From Candidatus Rifleibacteriota bacterium (GTDB lineage: Bacteria; Muiribacteriota; Ozemobacteria; Ozemobacterales; Ozemobacteraceae), in NCBI GenBank assembly GCA_018818125.1, contig JAHISQ010000062.1, positions 1-38,929 on the forward strand: a DNA stretch of 38,929 bases. Reading direction: 5' to 3'. Every line of letters begins with the position of its first letter. Position 1 is the stretch's first letter. Shown piece by piece: positions 33,691 through 38,929 of the stretch. The notes under the pieces are model-generated. The model worked only from the letters and a program-made list of their open reading frames with translations, made no database searches and was not told the origin of the DNA. Position numbers and translations under genes: made by a program.

Positions 33691-34848
33691 ATGAGCAAAG
33701 ATAAAACTGCTGAAATACACTTACACAAGTGTCGCTACTGTTTGAGTACAATACCGGTCGGTGCAGTCAAATGCTGCCATTGCCGAGAATGGCTTGATGG
33801 CCGTCTGGAATCAGCGGTAGAGGCTGACGAGTCTTTGGTGCAGCCGGATTCGACTGTTCGTCCTGCCGAGTTGCCGCCGGCATCTTTTCAAAGCAGGCTG
33901 GCTGCAAGGTTTCCGCAAGTCAGTTACTGGGTATTTTACTTTACTCTGAGTATGATGCTTTATTTTGTCATCGCACTGCATTGGACATTTGGCAATGAAG
34001 ACCGAATTTTTCTGGTTTCGTTCATGTTCAATGCCATGCAGATGTTCTTTTCGGCAGCTGGCATAGTCTGGTTCGAAAAGCTGCTTGACCGTTTCCGGGC
34101 CGAAATACCGGAAATCACGGGTTGGAGCCGCGAGCGTAGCGAGGAGTATTATCTGGGAGCGCGTGAGCGTGTTTTTTCGGCAAAGATACCGGTGCTGCTT
34201 GGTTTAATCGTCTGTACAGCAGCAGTTGTCGGTGACAGCCGGGTCATCGGAATGCCATTTTCGACCGACTCAGGGCGTATTGCCTATCTGATTTATGAGT
34301 TCTGCTTTTTGTTCTGGAGCGCTTCGGCGATTGTTTATTTTATCAAATTTGCGATGTTTATCAGAGAGTTTGGTGATCTTGATCTGCGCATCCTGATCAT
34401 CCAGGAAGAGAATTCAGGCATTCGTATGCTCGGCAAGTTCATATTGCAGACCACCCTGTTTGCTGTGCTTCCCTATATTTTCAGCATAACAGCCAGGCAC
34501 ATAGGCGGTTGGAACTTTTCCTCGCTGCTTTCAGTCTGGTTTGCCTGTTTTGGTGTTGCGATTTTGTTTTATCTGTTCTGGCCGATCTACAACATTCATC
34601 GAGCGATGATCAGAGAGAAAGACCGTAAGCTTAACCTGATTTCAAATGAGCTTAACAATCTTCTGGCCCGCCCACGGCTTGAGAAAGAAAACATACACAA
34701 GGTGCGCAATCTTATGGAGATAAGAACTCATCTGCATGAAATTAACACCTGGCCGTTTGATATGAACAAGGTGGTTGGGCTGCTCTCTGCGGTTATAATC
34801 CCGATGGCATCCATACTGGTCGATCGCGCTCTGAAGGGTGGCAAGTGA
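33691..34848 (+). CDS. Zinc-ribbon polytopic membrane protein
   Basis: A 385-residue protein. The N-terminus carries a treble-clef/zinc-ribbon motif C-R-Y-C-x(9)-K-C-C-H-C (about residues 13-30), then an acidic/proline linker, and about seven membrane helices starting at Y-W-V-F-Y-F-T-L-S-M-M-L. A charged cytosolic helix with R-E-K-D-R-K-L-N-L-I and R-L-E-K-E-N-I-H-K-V precedes the last helix. Function is unknown. An in-frame GTG at 33679 is an alternative start. It forms a likely operon with the 60-residue coiled-coil protein 24 bases downstream, which may be its partner. Confidence 0.7.
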   Translation: MSKDKTAEIHLHKCRYCLSTIPVGAVKCCHCREWLDGRLESAVEADESLVQPDSTVRPAELPPASFQSRLAARFPQVSYWVFYFTLSMMLYFVIALHWTFGNEDRIFLVSFMFNAMQMFFSAAGIVWFEKLLDRFRAEIPEITGWSRERSEEYYLGARERVFSAKIPVLLGLIVCTAAVVGDSRVIGMPFSTDSGRIAYLIYEFCFLFWSASAIVYFIKFAMFIREFGDLDLRILIIQEENSGIRMLGKFILQTTLFAVLPYIFSITARHIGGWNFSSLLSVWFACFGVAILFYLFWPIYNIHRAMIREKDRKLNLISNELNNLLARPRLEKENIHKVRNLMEIRTHLHEINTWPFDMNKVVGLLSAVIIPMASILVDRALKGGK

Positions 34849-34872
34849 TATTTGCTTTGTCAGGAGAGTTCT

Positions 34873-35055
34873 ATGCTGCTTGGTTCAATTGAAATCTATG
34901 TAGTTGCCTACGCCCTGGTTATACTGGTCTTACTGGTGATTGCCTATGCCGCCCTTAAAACTGCTTTTACCTTGACTACCGGTTTGAATGAAGTAATCAA
35001 GGGATTGGCGGCGGTAGATAGTCGTCTGGCACGCCTTGAGGAAAAGCAGGATTAG
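34873..35055 (+). CDS. Small single-pass membrane protein with coiled coil, 60 aa
   Basis: It begins MLLGSIEIYVVAYALVILV, with one membrane helix (about 8-28), and ends in a heptad-like stretch L-N-E-V-I-K-G-L-A-A-V-D-S-R-L-A-R-L-E-E-K-Q-D. CAGGAGAG five to nine bases upstream of the ATG at 34873 selects this start. The size and placement right after the zinc-ribbon membrane protein suggest a small accessory subunit. No family is recognised. Confidence 0.65.
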   Translation: MLLGSIEIYVVAYALVILVLLVIAYAALKTAFTLTTGLNEVIKGLAAVDSRLARLEEKQD

Positions 35056-35140
35056 TTTTGCATTGTCTCGCCGCCATGTGAGCTGAACATTTTTATTAAG
35101 CTGCCTGGCCTGGCAAAAGGAAGTGGTTTGCAAAAAAACA

Positions 35141-35168
35141 TTACAAATCTATCACAAAGGGTTATATT
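35141..35168 (+). promoter_or_regulatory. Probable promoter of the metallophosphoesterase gene
   Basis: TTACAA (35141-35146) and TATATT (35163-35168) with a 16-base spacer lie about 70 bases upstream of the ATG at 35237. Confidence 0.35.
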
Positions 35169-35236
35169 TAGATGAGAGTGCAGGGAATGGCAGACTGCAA
35201 GGCAGTGCTATTATGATCTGAGGGGAGGTCTTGAAA

Positions 35237-36418
35237 ATGCTGAAACGAACCGTTTTTGTCAGCGATTTGCATATCGGCACCGGCGCTGAAACCAACTGGT
35301 ACCAAAGGAGCGTGCATGAGCCGCTGCTGAAGAATTTTCTGCGTTATCTTCAGATGGGCGAGAATCATGTCGAAGAGCTGGTTATACTTGGTGACTGGTT
35401 TGACTTGTGGAATTACCACCCGTTTTCTTCGCCTCCAGATGTCGCTCTTATTATGCGGCAAAATCCCGCGATCTTTACGCGACATGCCGATGGCGACTTC
35501 GTCAGTCTGCTTGACACTGTGAAAGTCAGGTATGTCAACGGCGATCACGATATGGAAGTTGAACTGCGCGAAGTGAACAGAGTGCTTTCGCCGCTCACTG
35601 ATCGCAGAATACTGCCGGGCCATGGCTCTGACCCAGAAAAGATTGCCTTGGCCAACACCTATTATATGCAGGACGAAGTATGGGCAGAGCACGGCAACCA
35701 GAATGATCTGTTTAATAAGCCCTCACTGTCTGAGGCCAACCCGTTGGCACCACTGCCGTTAGGGTATTTTGTTGCCCGCATTTATTGCCACTATCTGCAG
35801 AAAAAAATTGCCAGTATTCATCGCTCTGACGCGGCTTCAGTCGCAGGTTGTTGTAGCACCAGCCTCGAAAATTATGGAATCAGATTGCCAGATTTGGTAA
35901 AAGAGCTTCTGAATCAGCTCAAGATGGGTGAAAAGCTCAACCCGGCTGGCATAATTCTAGATATGATGATGCAGAACAATCGAAATAACCTGCTTGAGTT
36001 CAAGCTTGGTGGCAAAAGTCTTGCAGAAGTTAACACCACAGGGATTGCCAGGTTTTATCCTGATCTGATCAGCGAAGAAAACTTTTATGACGCTTTGTGT
36101 GAGGCCGAAGTTTCGTTTGATGGTCTGGCACATTTTGCACGCGAACATTTTGCTGAAAATCCCCATACCCGCGTTGTGGTGATGGGGCACACACATTGTG
36201 CTCTTAACATGTACTGCGGTAGTCTTAAAAATCATGTTTTTGCAAACACTGGCTATTTCTGTTCGGCACAGCCAGATATTGATTCAGGTTTGCATATGCC
36301 AGGTTTTGTCGAAATCGAGCGCTTTGCTGATGGCGGCATGAGGGTTGTTCAGAAGGTGGTCGGCGGTGCTCAGAGCGAAGACATCAAAGAAATCTCTGGT
36401 CTGCGCATATACCCATAA
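35237..36418 (+). CDS. Calcineurin-like metallophosphoesterase
   Basis: A 393-residue cytosolic phosphoesterase with the ordered metal motifs of the family: S-D10-L-H12, G-D53-W-F-D, N-G-D103-H104-D, and G-H318-T-H320. It hydrolyses a phosphomonoester or diester using two metals; the substrate is unknown, and a UDP-diacylglucosamine (LpxH-like) or cyclic-nucleotide role can only be guessed. The usual G-N-H-(D/E) motif reads G-D-H-D, so the metal/phosphate-contacting Asn is replaced by Asp. A roughly 200-residue helical insert separates motifs 3 and 4. GGGGAGGT lies 7 bases before the ATG at 35237. Given the neighbouring cyclases, a phosphodiesterase role deserves testing. Confidence 0.85.
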   Translation: MLKRTVFVSDLHIGTGAETNWYQRSVHEPLLKNFLRYLQMGENHVEELVILGDWFDLWNYHPFSSPPDVALIMRQNPAIFTRHADGDFVSLLDTVKVRYVNGDHDMEVELREVNRVLSPLTDRRILPGHGSDPEKIALANTYYMQDEVWAEHGNQNDLFNKPSLSEANPLAPLPLGYFVARIYCHYLQKKIASIHRSDAASVAGCCSTSLENYGIRLPDLVKELLNQLKMGEKLNPAGIILDMMMQNNRNNLLEFKLGGKSLAEVNTTGIARFYPDLISEENFYDALCEAEVSFDGLAHFAREHFAENPHTRVVVMGHTHCALNMYCGSLKNHVFANTGYFCSAQPDIDSGLHMPGFVEIERFADGGMRVVQKVVGGAQSEDIKEISGLRIYP

Positions 36419-36664
36419 TTAAGTCTTTTGCCTTGTTATTCGCACGCCACTGGAGGCGTGCGGTTTACTAATTTCTGGTAACATCTCAATAATATGGGAT
36501 ATCTTTGTGTTTCGTGCTCCCTGTAATCTAATGATTCCAAAGATTGTTCCAAGCTTTAAATCCAATGCCTTGGCAATATCACTGAACCCAAGACCTTGCC
36601 TCCATAGAGTCCAGCAGCTGTGCAATTCATCATAGGAAAACTTTCGCCTATTTCTTTTTGTCAT
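36419..36664 (-). CDS. IS30-like transposase N-terminal fragment (HTH)
   Basis: An 81-residue protein with a helix-turn-helix of the kind at the N-terminus of IS30-family transposases: R-R-K-F-S-Y-D-E-L-H-S-C-W-T-L-W-R-Q-G, then F-S-D-I-A-K-A-L, then G-T-I-F-G-I-I-R-L-Q-G-A. The catalytic DDE part is absent. Its last codons run through the hairpin at 36441-36462, where the similarity ends, so it is a truncated relic. It has a perfect AAGGAGGT ribosome site and lies 31 bases after the OrfA remnant on the same strand. It may still be expressed as a small DNA-binding protein. Confidence 0.6.
   Translation of the reverse strand: MTKRNRRKFSYDELHSCWTLWRQGLGFSDIAKALDLKLGTIFGIIRLQGARNTKISHIIEMLPEISKPHASSGVRITRQKT
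36441..36462 (+). terminator. Hairpin after the metallophosphoesterase gene
   Basis: CGCACGCC, loop ACTGGA, GGCGTGCG forms a perfect 8-bp GC-rich stem 22 bases after the stop codon, followed by gtttactaattt. The T-tract is poor, so termination is likely but not certain. Confidence 0.5.
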
Positions 36665-36695
36665 AGCAAACCTCCTTGATCCTTATCGGATAAGA

Positions 36696-37001
36696 TTAGG
36701 TGTTGCGTTGATCCATTGAATGCTCAATTACTTTTTTTAATGTATCGCGCTCCATCTTTACTGTTTCAAGCTCTTTTTTCAGCTTCCGAAGCTCTTCCTG
36801 TTCCGAGCTTATCGGTTTTTTGCCTATAAAAGCAGCCTCTCCAAATTCTTCATACTCTTTCTTCCACTGAACCAGAACCCAGTAGTTAATACCCAGGTCT
36901 TCAGCGATAGCTTTCATGGTTCGCTCATCCTTGCTGCTAAGAACCAATTTCACGCTTTTTAGCTTAAATTAACCATCATAACGGTTTCTAGATCTTTTCA
37001 T
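36696..37001 (-). pseudogene. IS3-family transposase OrfA with in-frame stop
   Basis: From an ATG at 37001-36999, with GGAGA upstream, the frame reads MKRSRNRYDG, then TAA at 36971-36969, then continues in the same frame as F-K-L-K-S-V-K-L-V-L-S-S-K-D-E. The rest has the OrfA helix-turn-helix (T-M-K-A-I-A-E-D-L-G-I-N-Y-W-V-L-V-Q-W) and a C-terminal leucine-zipper-like coil (L-R-K-L-K-K-E-L-E-T-V-K-M-E-R-D-T-L-K-K). A single base change created the stop at codon 11, so the gene is inactive, though internal initiation at the GTG at 36953 is conceivable. Confidence 0.8.
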
Positions 37002-37072
37002 GTCCAATCTCCTGATTAATATATTCTCTCAGAAAATTGGCTTATTTTCATGTAACCTTTTTAGGGGCAGAT

Positions 37073-37231
37073 CAAAGAACCATGAGAACCATTTATCGAA
37101 CCAGACAAGAGCTTAATGCTGATGTTTTTGAGTATATAAACATGTTCTATAACTGTTACCGGGGCATTCATCTTGGCTACAAGCCACCGATGAAATTCGC
37201 CTCAATTAAGAAATTAAAGATGGCCGATTAA
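37073..37231 (+). pseudogene. IS3-family transposase OrfB, C-terminal fragment
   Basis: The last 50 or so residues of an IS3-type DDE transposase: Y-R-T-R-Q-E-L-N-A-D-V-F-E-Y-I-N-M-F-Y-N-C-Y-R, then L-G-Y-K-P-P-M-K-F. This is the usual end (TR.EA..IF.YIE.FYN..R.H..LGY.SP..F). The catalytic region is missing. It lies on the opposite strand to the OrfA remnant 72 bases away, so the element has been deleted and rearranged. The open frame extends to 37037, but the first 12 codons are unrelated. Confidence 0.75.
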
Positions 37232-37270
37232 AAAAATGTCCATTTTCACTAGACCATTCTAATTTTCTTA

Positions 37271-37306
37271 AAGTAAGGGCCATCCCGTTTGGGATGGCCC
37301 TTACTT
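37271..37306. terminator. Perfect 16-bp hairpin between IS remnants and lipoprotein operon
   Basis: AAGTAAGGGCCATCCC, loop GTTT, GGGATGGCCCTTACTT. The stem is long and perfect and lies 40 bases after the OrfB fragment. No long T-tract follows on either strand. It would insulate the next operon from the IS remnants. An origin as a small palindromic mobile repeat is also possible. Confidence 0.55.
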
Positions 37307-37367
37307 ATACTCGCTCAGTGATACATAATTGTTACTTTTCTGGATTTAAAAGTGTCGCAATTTTTCC

Positions 37368-37396
37368 TTGAAAGGTCTACAATCTTCTCTTATTAA
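37368..37396 (+). promoter_or_regulatory. Sigma-70-like promoter of the lipoprotein/secretin operon
   Basis: TTGAAA (37368-37373) and TATTAA (37391-37396) with an ideal 17-base spacer lie 27 bases upstream of the ATG at 37423. Confidence 0.5.
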
Positions 37397-37422
37397 AAGG
37401 TTTATTGTAGAAAGAGAGAACA

Positions 37423-38124
37423 ATGTACCGCAAGCCCTTTTTTTTCTTTTTGTCTATGGCAATTCTCACCATTTTAATTGGTTGCTCCAGTTCGTCATCA
37501 TCAACTTCCATGGCAAGTTCTTGGCTAGGAATAGGTGGAAATGATGATCTTTCATCCCATTACCATTTAACTATTCAGGCAGGGAGCTCGACTGTCGGAG
37601 TTTCCCAGACTGTTCCATTAGTCGTTCGCGTTATTGGTTTTGGCGATGTGCCAATTAAAGACAGCGATATTTACATGAATAGCTCAAATGGTGGAAGTTT
37701 TGATGGCTATGAAAAAACCGGGGCAAATGGTTTTGCTTACAGAACCTTTACGGCTGGAAAAACCGCTGGTACCACAATGATTTCAGTGGTGGCTTTTGAT
37801 GCGGTTGCAACTATTTCTATCCAAGTTCAACCAACTATTACCAGTGTCGCACAAGTAACGGTTTTCACTATTACTGATCAGATAAATCCTACGGAAAGCA
37901 TGCCAATACAAGTCTACCTTGCAGATAATACTGGGATGGCACTGGATAATACTGAGGTTTTCCTTTTTGCCGAGAATGGTGGAACTTTTAGCGAAAACAC
38001 TGGCAGAACACTAAATGGGTGGTTTTCTACCACTTTCACGGCTGGTTCAAGCGAGGGTCAGGAAACTATAAAAGCTATTAGTCTTGGGCAAACGGCAAGT
38101 AAAACAATTGCTGTGAGGAATTAA
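37423..38124 (+). CDS. Lipoprotein with two Ig-like (Big_1/invasin-type) domains
   Basis: A 233-residue lipoprotein. The signal peptide ends in the lipobox L-I-G-C (Cys21), followed by a Ser-rich tether. Two related beta-sandwich domains of about 90 residues follow, each with the N-G-G-x-F/x-F ... G-x-x-x-x-F-T-A-G pattern (S-S-N-G-G-S-F-D-G then Y-R-T-F-T-A-G-K; E-N-G-G-T-F-S-E then S-T-T-F-T-A-G-S). This pattern is typical of bacterial Ig-like group 1 domains. It is probably anchored in the outer membrane. It is the first gene of an operon with a second Ig-like lipoprotein gene (2-base gap) and a secretin-like gene, suggesting a role in an envelope secretion or pilus machine. Confidence 0.8.
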   Translation: MYRKPFFFFLSMAILTILIGCSSSSSSTSMASSWLGIGGNDDLSSHYHLTIQAGSSTVGVSQTVPLVVRVIGFGDVPIKDSDIYMNSSNGGSFDGYEKTGANGFAYRTFTAGKTAGTTMISVVAFDAVATISIQVQPTITSVAQVTVFTITDQINPTESMPIQVYLADNTGMALDNTEVFLFAENGGTFSENTGRTLNGWFSTTFTAGSSEGQETIKAISLGQTASKTIAVRN

Positions 38125-38126
38125 GC

Positions 38127-38573
38127 ATGAACAAACGATTTTTGGCAAAATGTTGTCTTGTTTTCTTTTTTCAATTTGTAATTTTTGTTTCTGGCTGCGG
38201 TGAAAGTAGTGGGCCAGTTGTTTCATCCTTTCCATCGGGGAATGGTTACAAAATTGTTGTAGCTGCAAACCCCACGACTATCAGCAGCGGTGGTCAGGCC
38301 GCCATTGTTGCGTCAATCGTCGATCCGCAAGGGAATCCAGTTGGCGATGAAGACCGCGCCGTTCAATTTTCTGCTTCCGCTGCCAATTCAGACTTTACAA
38401 CTACCAGTGATTATGTTGGAGATATTAAAGGTGGAACAACTCAGGTTACTTATACCTGGAATGACAACTCTGACGATGATTCTCCAGACGCCTCTAAAAT
38501 CTGCATAATAACTGCCTCCTATCGTGGGGCTATTTCCACCATAGAGATTCTTCTAATTTCAAAATCATATTAA
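38127..38573 (+). CDS. Lipoprotein with single Ig-like domain
   Basis: A 148-residue lipoprotein. A signal peptide (MNKRFLAKCCLVFFFQFVIF) ends in the lipobox V-S-G-C, and one Ig-like domain follows: I-V-V-A-A-N-P-T-T-I-S-S-G-G-Q-A-A-I-V-A, D-P-Q-G-N-P-V, and a final T-A-S-Y-R-G-A strand. The P-x-x-I-x-A-G/S-G start and D-x-x-G-N-P-V turn are standard for Big_1-type modules. It begins two bases after the previous stop with GAGGAA upstream, so the two lipoproteins are co-expressed and may stack or pair with each other. Confidence 0.8.
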   Translation: MNKRFLAKCCLVFFFQFVIFVSGCGESSGPVVSSFPSGNGYKIVVAANPTTISSGGQAAIVASIVDPQGNPVGDEDRAVQFSASAANSDFTTTSDYVGDIKGGTTQVTYTWNDNSDDDSPDASKICIITASYRGAISTIEILLISKSY

Positions 38574-38586
38574 TATGAGGTTGCCA

Positions 38587-38929
38587 ATGATTTCCCGTTT
38601 TTTAAAAGTCCTTTTAGTTGTTTTGCTTATTTCGGCAACTTTTACTGGTAAAAGTCTCGCAAGCGATGAAATCATTATAGAGGCAAGCGATAAAATATCT
38701 GAGAAGCATGCTTTAAATGAAAGCCCGCCAATAGAGCTTGATGATAGTGATTTTGGCACAAAAGATCTTCAATCTTCGCGAAAATTTGTGAGTCAGAGTG
38801 GTCTTTGCCGGGTAATTTATCTAATGTACACCCGATCTGAAGACATTCTAGCAACTTTGAAAGAAGTCTTTCAAGCTGAAATTAACTCTGGTGCACTTAC
38901 TTTGTCGCATAATCCAACAACAAATTCAA
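38587..38929 (+). CDS. Secretin-like exported protein (partial, N-terminus)
   Basis: 114 codons are present before the window ends. There is a signal peptide (MISRFLKVLLVVLLISATF, cleavage near S-L-A-S), an acidic spacer, and then L-C-R-V-I-Y-L-M-Y-T-R-S-E-D-I-L-A-T-L-K-E-V-F followed by L-T-L-S-H-N-P-T-T-N-S. This is the N1-type repeat of secretins (GspD/PilQ: x-L-x-Y-A-x-A-x-x-V...TNSL). GAGG about 6-8 bases upstream supports the ATG at 38587; an in-frame ATG at 38575 is possible. If right, the protein would form the outer-membrane pore of a type II secretion or type IV pilus system, with the two preceding lipoproteins as accessory parts. Confidence 0.55.
   Translation, partial: MISRFLKVLLVVLLISATFTGKSLASDEIIIEASDKISEKHALNESPPIELDDSDFGTKDLQSSRKFVSQSGLCRVIYLMYTRSEDILATLKEVFQAEINSGALTLSHNPTTNS

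Overview
The window looks like chromosomal DNA of a Gram-negative (diderm) bacterium. It carries several lipoprotein and Sec signal peptides, a secretin-like N-terminus and many HAMP-type envelope sensors. GC content is moderate and falls to AT-rich in the last 2.5 kb. I see no rRNA, tRNA or CRISPR. I cannot fix the lineage from sequence alone. The mix of duplicated-ectodomain HAMP sensors, pilin-like Cys motifs and Ig-like lipoproteins beside a secretin would suit a candidate phylum such as Riflebacteria or a relative, but that is inference.

Layout. 1-7.7 kb: a partial TusA/YedF gene (minus), a tiny secreted peptide (plus), then a minus-strand run encoding DUF1330, RDD membrane protein, alpha/beta hydrolase, PDZ-S41 protease, a membrane protein with a pilin-like Cys motif, and RimJ. 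7.9-11.6 kb: an SDR oxidoreductase, a two-TM protein, and a methyltransferase plus 2-hydroxyacid dehydrogenase pair. 11.8-16.7 kb: a truncated sensor N-terminus, a gluzincin-type peptidase fused to a polytopic membrane domain, a 126-residue MotA-like protein and a secreted toroid-type protein. 16.9-33.1 kb: a second-messenger region. It holds a BLUF-photoactivated adenylyl cyclase of the bPAC type, an Asn/Gly-repeat secreted protein, a Cache-HAMP-GAF-GGDEF diguanylate cyclase overlapping a TAXI binding protein, two FG-GAP-like secreted proteins, an SH3b-glucosaminidase, a pseudo-receiver/HATPase/cNMP-binding protein, and divergent from it two overlapping genes for giant HAMP-cyclases. 33.2-36.4 kb: a small acidic protein, a zinc-ribbon membrane protein with a small coiled-coil partner, and a metallophosphoesterase. 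36.4-37.3 kb: decayed insertion-sequence remnants. 37.4 kb to the end: two Ig-like lipoproteins and the start of a secretin-like gene.

How the genes may work together. The strongest signal is the overlapping cyclase pair at 27217-33118. The first protein keeps both metal-binding Asp residues but has lost the Thr/Asn/Arg half of the class III active site. The second has lost both Asp residues but keeps Lys/Thr/Asn/Arg. This is the division of labour of the C1 and C2 domains of mammalian adenylyl cyclase, so the pair is predicted to be an obligate bacterial heterodimer with one composite active site. A protein with a cyclic-nucleotide-binding domain and an RsbW-like ATPase domain is encoded divergently next to it, and a light-driven adenylyl cyclase lies 10 kb away. 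Together they suggest a local cAMP circuit with light and envelope inputs and a partner-switching output.
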